A stretch of DNA of 64,000 bases from Collimonas pratensis. GTDB lineage: Bacteria; Pseudomonadota; Gammaproteobacteria; Burkholderiales; Burkholderiaceae_D. How positions within the stretch are numbered: the first letter of the stretch is position 1; each line of letters begins with the position of its first letter. The stretch is taken from contig NZ_CP013234.1 in assembly GCF_001584185.1 (NCBI RefSeq), positions 4,278,001-4,342,000 of the forward strand, read 5' to 3'. Under the pieces are notes generated by a model. The model saw only the letters and a program-made list of their open reading frames with translations, made no database searches and was not told the origin of the DNA. Of the stretch, positions 53,496 to 62,572 are shown piece after piece. The translations under genes and the position numbers were made by a program.

Positions 53496-53615
53496 GTAGG
53501 GTGGGCACAACGTGCCCACGCCGAAATTCACTCCATCTACGCGCGTGCTTCGGCGACGCTCAGCCCCCCACTCCGGTCATCACGGTAACGCGTGGGCACG
53601 CTGTGCCCACCCTAC
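53496..53615. repeat. second pair of GTGGGCAC REP-like palindromes
   Basis: Unit one, gtagggtgggcacaacgtgc followed by ccacg (53496-53520), and the inverted unit gcgtgggcacgctgtgcccac followed by cctac (53590-53615) flank a 69-bp spacer. Both carry the GTAG/CTAC head. They fill the gap between the quinone oxidoreductase and the cytochrome genes. Confidence 0.8.
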
Positions 53616-53637
53616 GTCTATTTAATCGGCAACCGCA

Positions 53638-54942
53638 TTAGTCCAGCGGAATGGCGCGATAGCGGTTGACCTCGGCCGAATTGACAATCGGCGCCTTGTT
53701 GCCCCAGCTGTTGCGGATATACGAAACCACCGCCGCCACTTCGCTATCGCTCAGGGCCGGACCGTAAGGCGGCATGCCATAGGGCCGTGGATTGGCTGCC
53801 GTGCTGGGCGAAAAGCCGCCGTTGAGCACCACCCGGATTGCATTCACCGGCGAGGCCATGGTGATGGCGTGATTGCCGGCCAGCGGCGGATAGGCCGGCC
53901 ATGTGCCCTTGCCGGAAGCCTGGTGGCAATCGACGCAGTGGTTCTTGTAGATCTTTTCTCCCTGTGCCAGCACACGCGCCACCTCGTCCGCACTGGCGCG
54001 TTCCTTGGCCGGCTCGGCTTCCTTCTGGCGCGGCAGGGATTTCAGGTAGACCGCCATGGCCTTGACGTCGGCGTCGCTCAGGTGCTGCAGGCTGGCGCCG
54101 ACCACTTCCGCCATCGGCCCCAGCACCGTGCCGCGCGGCGAGACGCCGTTTTTCAGCAGGCCGGTGATGTGCTCGATATCCCAGTCGCCCAGGCCGATTT
54201 CATCATCCGAGGTCAGCGACGGCGCATACCAGTTCACTACCGGGATGAAGCCGCCTCCCAGCTCTGCCTTGAGATCGCTGCCGCCGAGCGCGTTGCGTGT
54301 AGTGTGGCAAGCGCTGCAGTGGCCCAGGCCTTGCACCAGATAGGCGCCGCGGTTCCATTCCACCGACTGCCCTTTCTCTTCCTGATAAACGCCGGGTCGG
54401 AAATACAGCGCACGCCAGCCGTACAGCAGAATCCGTTGGTCATAAGGGAAACGCAAAGCAGGCGCCAGGTTCTTGTGCGCCACCGGCGTCACGCTGCGCA
54501 GATAGGCGAACATGGCGTCGGCGTCTTCGCGCGTGACCTTGGTGTAATTGGTGTAGGGGAAGGCTGGATACAGCAGGCTGCCATCCTTGGATTTGCCGTT
54601 ATGCAGGGCGCGCCAGAAATCGTCGGCAGTCCAGTTGCCGATGCCTGTTTCCTTGTCCGGCGTCAGGTTGGGCGAATAGATGGCGCCGAACGGCGTCTGT
54701 ATCGCCCGCCCGCCTACCAGTTCCTTGCCGCCGCGCGCGGTGTGGCAAGCGATGCAGTCGCCGCTGCGCACCAGATAGGCGCCCTTGGCAATCTGCGCGG
54801 CAGCATCCACCGCCGCCACAGCCGTCGCCGGCTGCCTTGCCGCGGCGCTGTCGTCATCGGCGTTCAGCAGCGCCAGCACAGCCACTACGGCGGCGATCAG
54901 CAACAACGCTGCGCCCGCCAGCCACATCAGTATTCGTTTCAT
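53638..54942 (-). CDS. tri-haem cytochrome c (alcohol-dehydrogenase subunit II-like)
   Basis: A 434-residue periplasmic cytochrome with three haem c sites: SGDCIACHTARGG, LGHCSACHTTRNA and NHCVDCHQASGKG. It is anchored by an N-terminal hydrophobic segment (WLAGAALLLIAAVVAVLALL). Domain layout and motifs such as GAIYSPNLTPDKETGIGNWT match the cytochrome subunit of membrane alcohol or sugar dehydrogenases. No dehydrogenase subunit is adjacent. The start is the ATG at 54942 (MKRILMWLAG). It follows the di-haem cytochrome gene after 11 bases, so the two form one operon. Confidence 0.92.
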   Translation of the reverse strand: MKRILMWLAGAALLLIAAVVAVLALLNADDDSAAARQPATAVAAVDAAAQIAKGAYLVRSGDCIACHTARGGKELVGGRAIQTPFGAIYSPNLTPDKETGIGNWTADDFWRALHNGKSKDGSLLYPAFPYTNYTKVTREDADAMFAYLRSVTPVAHKNLAPALRFPYDQRILLYGWRALYFRPGVYQEEKGQSVEWNRGAYLVQGLGHCSACHTTRNALGGSDLKAELGGGFIPVVNWYAPSLTSDDEIGLGDWDIEHITGLLKNGVSPRGTVLGPMAEVVGASLQHLSDADVKAMAVYLKSLPRQKEAEPAKERASADEVARVLAQGEKIYKNHCVDCHQASGKGTWPAYPPLAGNHAITMASPVNAIRVVLNGGFSPSTAANPRPYGMPPYGPALSDSEVAAVVSYIRNSWGNKAPIVNSAEVNRYRAIPLD

Positions 54943-54953
54943 GTGCGCTCCAC

Positions 54954-55712
54954 TTAATTCAGGGCAGGGACACTGCCGCAAGCCAGCGGCAGCTTGACGG
55001 AGCCGGGAGCAACCGCAGTGGCGCCAGCCGGCACCGGCTGCGCCGCCAGCCAGGATGCCACCGCGCCGATATCTTCAGCGCTCAGGCGCTGCGCCACCTG
55101 CGCCATGCAGTCCGGCGCCAGCGCATGGCGCGCGCCGTTCTTCCAGGCGCCGATCTGGCTCACCAGATAATCGCGCGGCAAGCCGAGCAAACCCGGCGTG
55201 GCCGGCTGCACGCCGGTCATGGCGCTGCCGTGGCAGGCGATGCAGGCAGGGATCTGCTTGCCGGCGTCGCCCTTGTTGACCAGCAGGTCGCCGCGGGCGC
55301 GGGTGGCCTCGGATGGATCGTGAGGTTGCGGCGGCGGGTAAGGCGGGTGCTGGTCGGCGAAATAAGCGGCGATTTCCTGCAGATAGGCATCCGACAGATG
55401 ATCGACCAGGTAGGTCATCATCGGATACTGGCGCCGCCCTTCGCGGAAATTGTGCAGCTGGTTGTAAAGGTAGCCGGCCGGCTTGCCGGCGATGCGCGGG
55501 TAATAGCCGTCGTTGGTAGCGCGTCCCTGTTCGCCGTGGCAGGCGGTACAAGCGGTGAGGCGCTGTTTGATGGTATCAGGAACGGCGGCGGAATCGGCTT
55601 CAGCCGCCTGTGCTGCCGGCGAAATGGCGGCCAAGGCAAGCGCTACAAGAAACCCGGATCGCCAGCGCCGCACAGCACGTCTTGCCTCCGGTCCCCGCAA
55701 AAGAATCGACAT
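54954..55712 (-). CDS. di-haem cytochrome c (cytochrome c4-like)
   Basis: A 252-residue exported cytochrome with two haem sites, LTACTACHGEQGRATNDGYY and IPACIACHGSAMTGV, in two tandem class I domains as in cytochrome c4. The distal Met of the first domain is likely in RQYPMMTYLVDHL. A signal peptide is seen as SGFLVALALAAISPAAQAAE. It is the first gene of the pair with the tri-haem cytochrome and probably passes electrons from it to a terminal oxidase. Confidence 0.92.
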   Translation of the reverse strand: MSILLRGPEARRAVRRWRSGFLVALALAAISPAAQAAEADSAAVPDTIKQRLTACTACHGEQGRATNDGYYPRIAGKPAGYLYNQLHNFREGRRQYPMMTYLVDHLSDAYLQEIAAYFADQHPPYPPPQPHDPSEATRARGDLLVNKGDAGKQIPACIACHGSAMTGVQPATPGLLGLPRDYLVSQIGAWKNGARHALAPDCMAQVAQRLSAEDIGAVASWLAAQPVPAGATAVAPGSVKLPLACGSVPALN

Positions 55713-55823
55713 GATTTTCCTGTTTTTTATGCTGCGGCATTTTTTGGGAACGTATTCAGGTCAGATTATAAACTAGCAAGTTTATTAACACATGACAACA
55801 TTGAATAACATGTCGTCGCCTCC

Positions 55824-56015
55824 CTACTTCGGCGGCTTCGACGGCACCAGCGGCTGGTCCCTGGTCGACCCCGGTTCATTCGCATACATCTGCTCTTCCA
55901 CGATATCCATCTGCTGACTGCCGTCCAGGGCGTGGCCGGTCCATCGATCGGCCGGATTGACGGGCTGCGTCTTCTTTTCCTTGACGGGGGCGGCAGGCAA
56001 TTTGGTTTTGGACAT
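55824..56015 (-). CDS. small hydrophilic hypothetical protein
   Basis: A 63-residue protein of unknown function, MSKTKLPAAPVKEKKTQPVN at the start, then DRWTGHALDGSQQMDIVEEQ and a Pro/Lys-rich end (PLVPSKPPK). It has no membrane helix and is probably flexible. The ATG at 56015 has AGGAG ten bases upstream (AGGAGACACC), which supports it as a real gene. It stands alone between the cytochromes and a terminator at 56111-56145. Confidence 0.7.
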   Translation of the reverse strand: MSKTKLPAAPVKEKKTQPVNPADRWTGHALDGSQQMDIVEEQMYANEPGSTRDQPLVPSKPPK

Positions 56016-56110
56016 GGTGTCTCCTCATAGCGCGACGACGGGCTGGTCGTCTTCCTTCACTATAGAGCCTGGCGCGCCCTGCCGAAAGCGAAAAATCCTG
56101 CCGGCCATGC

Positions 56111-56145
56111 AAAACGCCGGTCCAGATTCACATCTGGACCGGCGT
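56111..56145 (-). terminator. Rho-independent terminator of the glycine-zipper protein gene
   Basis: A perfect 14-bp stem, acgccggtccagat (56114-56127) with atctggaccggcgt (56132-56145), has a 4-base loop (tcac) and is followed on the minus strand by TTTTGC. It lies 35 bp beyond the stop. Confidence 0.85.
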
Positions 56146-56179
56146 CGCGGAACTTCAACGATTTATGTCTGGTGAGCGA

Positions 56180-56605
56180 TCAGCGCTCGTAGTAGCCGCC
56201 TTGATACGGCTGCGGATAGTAATCGTCGCGGCTTTGTTCGACATACACCGGAGCCGGGCGGTAGTAGACCGGGGCCGGCTGGTAATACACTGGCGCAGGA
56301 CGATAGTAGACCGGGGCTGGACGGTAGTACACCGGCGCAGGCTGATAGTAAGTTGCCGGACGGTCGTAATAGCCGCCACCGCCGTAGTAGCCGCCTTGGC
56401 GGTAACCGGAAGTAGCGCCCACCGCAGCACCCAGCACGCCGCCGACAATCGCGCCGTGACGGCCGCCGACCGCGCCGCCGATCACCGCGCCGGCAACCGC
56501 GCCGATCGCAGTATTGGCGCCGTCATCGTAAGCCAATGCGGAAGTGGACACTGCGGCAGTCGAGCTGGCCAGCAGAGCGATACAGATCCATTTTTTGTAC
56601 AGCAT
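56180..56605 (-). CDS. envelope protein with glycine-zipper and PAPVYYR repeats
   Basis: A 141-residue exported protein. After the signal peptide (CIALLASSTAAVSTSALAYD) comes a glycine-zipper segment, GAVAGAVIGGAVGGRHGAIV and GGVLGAAVGATSG, of the kind that forms outer-membrane-associated helices. The C-terminal half is a tandem of about five PAPVYYR/Q units (24 bp each in DNA, about 56250-56350). The start is the ATG at 56605. Function unknown; the style matches RcnB/SlyB-like envelope stress proteins only loosely. Confidence 0.8.
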   Translation of the reverse strand: MLYKKWICIALLASSTAAVSTSALAYDDGANTAIGAVAGAVIGGAVGGRHGAIVGGVLGAAVGATSGYRQGGYYGGGGYYDRPATYYQPAPVYYRPAPVYYRPAPVYYQPAPVYYRPAPVYVEQSRDDYYPQPYQGGYYER

Positions 56606-56803
56606 GATTGCATCCTTCAAGGGACATACGGCCCTATTAACACCATCAAAAAACCGCTGCCTCGCCCACTGCGAGGCCACGGTTGTTAAGTTGGACTATA
56701 GCCGAGCCGCCGTCAAATGCCTGCAAACGATACATACTTTTACATTTGCACAACATGCTTACACCTGAGGTAACATTCAGACCACCACAAGGCGTTGCTA
56801 TCT

Positions 56804-58102
56804 TCAGTGCAGCTTGACCGACGGCTTGGCGTGTTTCATCAAGCCGCTGGCCGCCGCTGTAACACCGGTGCGCACCGGACCCAGCAAGGCGTTCAGATGC
56901 ATCAGGTGCAGGCTGGCGTACATCATGCGGGCGAAAAAGCCGTCGACGAACCAGCCTAGTTTAGTGAGCGAACCCATCAGCGTGCCGACCGAGGTATTCC
57001 GCCCGAACGACACCAGCGAACCGTGGTCCTTGTAGACATAAGGGGCGTCTGACGCTGGCTGGCCTTTGCTGGCGCGCACGAACATCTCGACCAGGTAGTC
57101 GGCCTGCTGATGCGCCGCCTGCGCGCGCGGCGGCACCATCTTGCCATCCGTGCCGATGCAGGCCGCGCAGTCGCCCAGCGCATAAATATGCTCCGCGCCG
57201 GCCACCTTCAGAAAACCATCCACTTCCAGCTGGCCCGACTTGATCACCGGCAGGCCCAGTCCTTTGAGGAAATCGGGCGCCTTGATGCCGGCCGACCAGA
57301 CGCACAGATCGGAAGCATAGTCATTGCCGTTAGCGTCCGTGACGAAATTTTCGGCGATGCTGGCGACGCGGCAATCGGTCACCACCCGCACTTCGCGTTC
57401 CTGCAACAGCTTGCTGGCTGCTTTGGATACCCGTTCGGTGAGCGGCGCCAGCAAGCGCGGCGCGCCTTCCAGGATGGTGATGCGGACATCGCGGTTCGGA
57501 TTCAGGTGCGGGAAATCGTAGTCGGTGTAGACGCTGCTGGCGTCGCGCAATTCCGCCGCCAGCTCGACCCCGGTGGCGCCGCCGCCGACGATCACGATAT
57601 CGACGCCGGCATCGGGATTCTTTTCTTTCTTCAGATCCGCCAGCGCCAGCATCTTCAGCAGGCGCACGCGGAAATGTTCCGCATCTTCGGTCGAGTTCAG
57701 CGAAATGGTGTTTTGCTCTGCCCCCGGAATGCCGAAATAATTGGAGACGCTGCCGACCGCGATCACCAGCTTGCTGAAAGCGATCTGGCGCGGCGGCAGC
57801 AGCTCGGTGGCGGACTCGTCGGTGACCGCATCGACGGTGATGCTGTGGCCGGCGTTGTCGAGCGCGGTCATGCTGCCGTACACGAAGCGGAACTTATTGT
57901 CGTGCGCCAACATCTGGTAAGACAGGCCTTCCTGGTGGATATCGCGGGTGCCGGCGGCGACTTCGTGCAGGGACGGTTTCCAGATGTGATACAGGGCCCG
58001 GTCAACCAGGGTCACGTGACCGCTTCCCAGCTTGCGGCCGAGCTTGCAAGCCAATTCCAGCCCGCCTGCGCCACCGCCTACAATCACGATTTGATCCGAC
58101 AT
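56804..58102 (-). CDS. ndh: type II NADH dehydrogenase
   Basis: A 432-residue non-proton-pumping NADH:quinone oxidoreductase bound to the inner membrane. It has the FAD motif QIVIVGGGAGGLELACKLG, the NADH motif VDIVIVGGGATGVELAAELR, and the second FAD contact EHIYALGDCAACIGTDGKM. A C-terminal amphipathic helix region (FFARMMYASLHLMHLNALLG) is the membrane anchor. The ATG at 58102 is preceded by GAAGGAAAG; a longer frame to 58132 is less likely. It reads divergently from the universal stress protein gene. Confidence 0.92.
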   Translation of the reverse strand: MSDQIVIVGGGAGGLELACKLGRKLGSGHVTLVDRALYHIWKPSLHEVAAGTRDIHQEGLSYQMLAHDNKFRFVYGSMTALDNAGHSITVDAVTDESATELLPPRQIAFSKLVIAVGSVSNYFGIPGAEQNTISLNSTEDAEHFRVRLLKMLALADLKKEKNPDAGVDIVIVGGGATGVELAAELRDASSVYTDYDFPHLNPNRDVRITILEGAPRLLAPLTERVSKAASKLLQEREVRVVTDCRVASIAENFVTDANGNDYASDLCVWSAGIKAPDFLKGLGLPVIKSGQLEVDGFLKVAGAEHIYALGDCAACIGTDGKMVPPRAQAAHQQADYLVEMFVRASKGQPASDAPYVYKDHGSLVSFGRNTSVGTLMGSLTKLGWFVDGFFARMMYASLHLMHLNALLGPVRTGVTAAASGLMKHAKPSVKLH

Positions 58103-58442
58103 CCATCTTTCCTTCACCGATACATTAATCAATAGCGCTTCGACTTTCTATCCGCTGCGCGGCAGCGAAGCACGCAGTAAGTCTACTTTTATAATGGCGC
58201 AATGCGCAATAGTGACGTATTTTTGCCTTTTATTGATCACGCCACGCCAATTTGCAGTATTCAGAAAAAACGCCGGCTACCCAAAACAGCGCAGCCGGCC
58301 GCACGCCGGAATCCTCTCTCAGCATGCAAAACCGACTGGAAGGAAGGGTTTCCGAATTAGCGCAAAGGCCGCTGGTTCGCAGCACCAGTCTGCGCTATGA
58401 TGAAGACAGAGACCATTGCAAACACAATTTTCAGGAGGGCAT
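58103..58442. other. 340-bp divergent promoter region between ndh and a universal stress gene
   Basis: No gene is visible. A good -10 box, TATAAT (58190-58195), faces the stress-protein gene, and a small palindrome, cgctgcgcggcagcg, lies near 58153. I could not identify a regulator site with confidence. Confidence 0.5.
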
Positions 58443-58883
58443 ATGTACCGGAAAATTCTCGTCGCCTACAATGGCACGCCCGAAAGCCGTTCGGCTTTGT
58501 ATTCCTGCATCCAGCTGGCGCCCGGCCCCGGGGCTGAAGTCCACCTGCTGGGCGTCATCAATCTCGCGACCTATCTGATGGCGGGCGAATTCGTCGCCGA
58601 ATCCGCGATCAGGGCCGAAAAGACCCTGCTGGAACAAGAACTGATCAAGGGCCATAAACTCCTCACCGACGCCGGCCTCAAGCCGATCGACCACTTTGAA
58701 AGCGGCGAACCTGTCAACGTCATCAGCGACCTGGTCAACAAGCTGGGCATCGACCTGGTGATCGTCGGCCATTCGCGCAAGAAGCCGCTGGCGACACGCT
58801 GGTGGCGCGGTTCCGTAGACACCATGCTGGTCGAAAAAGTGCCGTGCAGCGTATTGGTGGCGACCGATATCTGCCCTGCCTGA
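58443..58883 (+). CDS. universal stress protein (UspA family)
   Basis: A 146-residue UspA-fold protein. It begins MYRKILVAYNGTPESRSALY and has the ATP-loop-like GHSRKKPLATRWWRGSVDTM, then EKVPCSVLVATD. The glycine pattern G-2x-G-9x-G(S) is only partly kept (a single GHS then RGS), so ATP binding is uncertain. The ATG at 58443 follows AGGAGG at four bases. It helps cells withstand starvation or oxidative stress in relatives. It is divergent from ndh, with the 340-bp gap between them. Confidence 0.9.
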   Translation: MYRKILVAYNGTPESRSALYSCIQLAPGPGAEVHLLGVINLATYLMAGEFVAESAIRAEKTLLEQELIKGHKLLTDAGLKPIDHFESGEPVNVISDLVNKLGIDLVIVGHSRKKPLATRWWRGSVDTMLVEKVPCSVLVATDICPA

Positions 58884-58940
58884 GCAGCACCCCTCCTTGT
58901 AGCACCGGACCCGGCAAGCTGGCAGGTGGCCAGCGGCTGG

Positions 58941-61061
58941 TCAGGCTTGGCCCTGCTCGCCGCTGTTTTGCACCTGCACCGATATGGGCAGTTCGATCAC
59001 CACCGCGGTGCCTTTATCCTTGGCCGCCGAAAAACGCACCTTCCCACCCAGGTAGGTCGCTCTCTCATTCAAGCCGCGCAAGCCGTGGGTGCTGGTGTTT
59101 TCAAAACGTTCCTGCGACATGCCGACGCCGTTGTCGCGCACCGTCAACGCCAGCCGGTCTTCGTCGATATCCAGGATGACTTCCACCTGGCTGGCGTGCG
59201 CATGCTTGGAAACGTTATTCAGGATTTCCTGCAGCATGCGATACACCGCAATTTCAATCCGATGGTCAATCGTGATGTCTTCATCCGGCAAGCTGGATTT
59301 ACAAAGGATTTCGGTACGTGCGCCAAAATCTTCCAGCTGCTCGACGATCGCCGCTTTCAAGCCAAACAATTCCAGCATATTCGGCCGCAATTCGGTCTGG
59401 ATCCGCCGCGTGGTCGCCACCAGCGAGCTGAGCAAAGTCTGCATCTGGCCCTGGCGGTTCTGCCAATGCTCATTTTCCGGCAGGATCTTGTAGACGCCCT
59501 CCAGATGCATGCTGAGCGCCGTCAGCGATGCGCCCATATTGTCATGCAGCTCGCGCGCTATCGCCCGCTTCTCTTCTTCGCGGATGGTTTCCATATGGTT
59601 GGCCAGTTCGCGCAGCAAGGCAGTGCGATGGGCGATGGTGCGCTCCAGTTCCAGCTCGCGCTGCTTGAGCGAATCCTCGGCGCGCTTGCGCTCGCTGATG
59701 TCGGTGGCGATGCCGACCACGCCCATGACCTGCCCTTGCTGGCCGAACCAGGGCGATTTGGTGGTCTGGAAGGTCACGATTCCCTCCGGCAGCTGGACAG
59801 TCTGCGCCAGAGTCTCCGACACGCCGCCATTCATGATGCGGATATCGTCCTGGTCGACTCGATCGGCGTCCTCGGTCAGCGGCAAGATCTCGCGGCTGCG
59901 CCGGTTTTTTGCCTGGTCCCAGCTCAAGCCGAGCCGGCGCAAGCAGGCCGGATTGGCGAAAATCAACCGCCCTTGACTGTCCTTTACAAAGATCGGGTCG
60001 TTGGTATTGTCGCTGACCGAGATCAGCAGCGCGGTGGCTTCGGCCAGCTCGGCCGCGCTCTGCAGGCGCGCGCCGTATTCCAGATCGACCTTGCCGCCGG
60101 CGCGCCAGAAAATGAACAGCACCAGCACGCTATCGACCAGCGTCAGCAAGGGCGGCAGCGAACTGCGGTCGTATATACCTTGGCGCGTTCCCCAGTCCGC
60201 CAGCCAATGCAAGGCGATCAGCAAGATCAGCATCTGCGGCAAGGAACGGCGCAGCATCTGTCCGCCAGGAGCATGACGGGTGATGATCGCCATCAAGCGG
60301 TGGCGCGGGCGCGACATCATGAGCGCCAGGCCGAACAACAGAAACGCCAGCGCCGACAACAAGGGGATGCTGGTCGCATACACCATCTGCGTCATGGCGG
60401 AAACGCCATACAGGTAACCGAGCAGCGGAATGGCGCTGAGGAACAGCAGGGAGATGGCGAGGTATTCGGCCACGTACTGCTCTTTCCCGAGACGAAAATC
60501 GAGCAGGAGCAACGCACTGCCGGCAAACAAGAACCCGATGCCAACCATCGGGTGCAAGCCGATGGGCAAGTGCAGGTCCGGTTGCGACAGCAGCCGGCCG
60601 AGGGCAGCATCGAGCCAACTGGTGCTGCCCATGAAGTCTTGCATCAGCGTGGCAACCGCAAGCAGCAGCAACAGGACTGCCAGCAGCTTGCCGAAAAACT
60701 TGATCAGCCGGCGCGGCCCGATCACCAGGCATTGCACGATCAGGCTGGCGGTAGCCAGCAGAAAGCCGGCTGCGGTATTGGCGCCCATGAGCGGCAATTG
60801 CGATTCCGAAAACGGCAGCGTGATCTGGTACAGGCAATCGACCAGCACCAGCGCCGCCACCGCAAACACCAGCGCGCTCACCGCCAGCGCGGCGGCGGTG
60901 GTGCGCCAGACATAGGTTTTGGTCGATGCCAGGCTGTCCAGCGCGCGGGTCTTCAGCAGATCCTGATAATGCGGATTACCGCTGGCGGCCGCTTCGCTCT
61001 CTAAGCTCTCTATATTATTCAAATCGACTCCAGGAACGTCGCTGCAGGTGCATGCCGGCAT
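58941..61061 (-). CDS. NarX/UhpB-type sensor histidine kinase with PAS domain
   Basis: A 706-residue membrane kinase. About eight helices occupy residues 50-320 (for example AAALAVSALVFAVAALVLVD, YLAISLLFLSAIPLLGYLYG). A PAS domain follows at about 345-465 (NDPIFVKDSQGRLIFANPAC), ending in the PAC segment VMGVVGIATDISERKRAEDS. The HisKA_3 domain has His506 in AIARELHDNMGASLTALSMH. The HATPase domain has ILNNVSKHAHASQVEVILDI and LTVRDNGVGMSQERFENTST. The start is uncertain: the ATG at 61061 has no strong ribosome site. It is the last gene of a minus-strand set with two response regulators. Confidence 0.92.
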   Translation of the reverse strand: MPACTCSDVPGVDLNNIESLESEAAASGNPHYQDLLKTRALDSLASTKTYVWRTTAAALAVSALVFAVAALVLVDCLYQITLPFSESQLPLMGANTAAGFLLATASLIVQCLVIGPRRLIKFFGKLLAVLLLLLAVATLMQDFMGSTSWLDAALGRLLSQPDLHLPIGLHPMVGIGFLFAGSALLLLDFRLGKEQYVAEYLAISLLFLSAIPLLGYLYGVSAMTQMVYATSIPLLSALAFLLFGLALMMSRPRHRLMAIITRHAPGGQMLRRSLPQMLILLIALHWLADWGTRQGIYDRSSLPPLLTLVDSVLVLFIFWRAGGKVDLEYGARLQSAAELAEATALLISVSDNTNDPIFVKDSQGRLIFANPACLRRLGLSWDQAKNRRSREILPLTEDADRVDQDDIRIMNGGVSETLAQTVQLPEGIVTFQTTKSPWFGQQGQVMGVVGIATDISERKRAEDSLKQRELELERTIAHRTALLRELANHMETIREEEKRAIARELHDNMGASLTALSMHLEGVYKILPENEHWQNRQGQMQTLLSSLVATTRRIQTELRPNMLELFGLKAAIVEQLEDFGARTEILCKSSLPDEDITIDHRIEIAVYRMLQEILNNVSKHAHASQVEVILDIDEDRLALTVRDNGVGMSQERFENTSTHGLRGLNERATYLGGKVRFSAAKDKGTAVVIELPISVQVQNSGEQGQA

Positions 61062-61166
61062 CAAGGAAGCGCGGCAGCAGCTTGCATCAGCGGCTTCAAA
61101 ACATGAAAGCCCGCTGAACTACGCGGGCAGGCATTAGCGATGATATCCGCAACGACGAAAGTACGG

Positions 61167-61553
61167 TCAATGATCCGGCAAACCGGTTCCCAGCGCCGCC
61201 AGCAAATCACGCAGTTTGGTAAATTCCGAACTCTTGTCGAAGAAAAACCGCACGCCGTATTGCTCTCCGGCGCGGCGGAAGGCACTGCTGACATTATTGC
61301 TGAAAATGATTTTCAGCGAATTGAGCGGCTTCGCCGATTTTGACAAGGTACGCAACAAGCTCATGCCATTGCCCTGCTTCAGCTCGATATCCAGGATCAG
61401 CACATCGAAAGAATCAGCATCGATTTTTTGCAAGGCATCGCTTTCCCCTTCGGAGAAGCCGGCAAACACTACGCCGGGAATCTCGCTCAAGGTTTCAATC
61501 ATCAGATCACGCACATCGACCGAATCTTCCACAAGAAAAATCCGCAGCGGCAT
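61167..61553 (-). CDS. stand-alone response-regulator receiver
   Basis: A 128-residue CheY-like domain with no output module. It starts MPLRIFLVEDSVDVRDLMIE, with the acidic pocket (ED) and phospho-acceptor Asp55 in FDVLILDIELKQGNGM; the conserved Lys/aromatic end is KPLNSLKIIFSNNVSSAF and FFFDKSSEFTKLRDLL. An in-frame GTG/ATG start upstream (61595) would add 14 residues. It sits 102 bp upstream of the kinase gene and 174 bp downstream of the LuxR-type regulator, which suggests phosphate relay or sink function in the same system. Confidence 0.88.
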   Translation of the reverse strand: MPLRIFLVEDSVDVRDLMIETLSEIPGVVFAGFSEGESDALQKIDADSFDVLILDIELKQGNGMSLLRTLSKSAKPLNSLKIIFSNNVSSAFRRAGEQYGVRFFFDKSSEFTKLRDLLAALGTGLPDH

Positions 61554-61727
61554 GACGCCCGACCTGATGGTGTTGGAGGCTGTTGTATGGTCCATAGTGA
61601 CTGACGGCCGATAAGCTCATTTATTTCGTGCATTGCGCCAGAACTGGATGCTAGGGACTGGCAAGTCCCTCGATACGGCAACATGCAGGTGATTACAATC
61701 CTTTGAATAAATTAAACACGCATTCTT

Positions 61728-62360
61728 CTAATCAATCAAATTATTCTTGATGGCATAATAAATAATATCCGCATTGCTGGCCATGCTCATTTTTTGCAGG
61801 ACGCGGGTGCGATAGGTGCTGATGGTTTTTACGCTCAGGCACAATTCTTCTGCAATCTTGGTGACCCCTTCGCCCTGGCTCAGCTTGTAAAAAATCTCGT
61901 ACTCGCGTGCTGATAAGGTTTCGTGCAAAGGCGTGTTGTCCTTGCTTGCCGGGTCTGCTGTCAGCAATTCGGCGACGCCATAGCTGATGTATTTATGGCC
62001 CTGCAAGATCGTATTGATCGCCTTCACCAGTTCCGTCGCCAGCGCCTCCTTCTGCACATAGCCGTCAGCTCCGCTGCGCAGCACCTGCACCGCATAGCGG
62101 CTTTCCGGATGCATGCTGAGCATCAGCACCGGCAGCTTCGGTTTCTCGCGCTTGATCTGCTTGAGCACTTCCACGCCGCTCTTGTCCGGCATCGCGATAT
62201 CCAGCAGCACGATGTCATAGTCGTTGCCGCGCACCAGTTGGATTGCCTCATGCGCATTGGCAGCTTCGCCGGCAATCTCGTAGTCCGGGATGTCGGCAAT
62301 GAAGAATTGGACACCGGCGCGTACTACCGCATGGTCGTCAACCACCAGGATTTTTATCAT
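61728..62360 (-). CDS. LuxR/NarL-family response regulator
   Basis: A 210-residue transcription factor. The receiver has DDHAVVRAGVQFFIADIPDY and phospho-acceptor Asp54 in DIVLLDIAMPDKSGVEVLKQ; the switch residues are LMLSMHPES and GYVQKEA. The LuxR-type helix-turn-helix is LSAREYEIFYKLSQGEGVTK and LCLSVKTISTYRTRVLQKM. The ATG at 62360 is chosen; a GTG at 62375 is in frame. It is the likely partner of the PAS kinase 670 bp further along the same strand. Confidence 0.92.
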   Translation of the reverse strand: MIKILVVDDHAVVRAGVQFFIADIPDYEIAGEAANAHEAIQLVRGNDYDIVLLDIAMPDKSGVEVLKQIKREKPKLPVLMLSMHPESRYAVQVLRSGADGYVQKEALATELVKAINTILQGHKYISYGVAELLTADPASKDNTPLHETLSAREYEIFYKLSQGEGVTKIAEELCLSVKTISTYRTRVLQKMSMASNADIIYYAIKNNLID

Positions 62361-62572
62361 CTGTTCAACCGTCACAATCAGTTAGGTTATCTGGCATCGC
62401 CACAGCTTGGCGAACGCAAGCGCCAGGGCCGAGGCAAAGCAGAAGTCATTACATGATGTTTAGTGTGCGGCCGCCCGGCGTCAATGTAAACAAATTAGTA
62501 AAAATCAAAGTTTCCTCGTCCTGTGAAGCGCCGGCCGCCGCCGCACAAGGCAGCGTTGCGGCCAGCTCACCA

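Noticed and set aside
58926..61004. 692-codon open frame on the plus strand, opposite the histidine kinase
   Set aside because: Gln/Arg/His-rich translation typical of an antisense frame in GC-rich DNA; the kinase on the other strand has full domain conservation.
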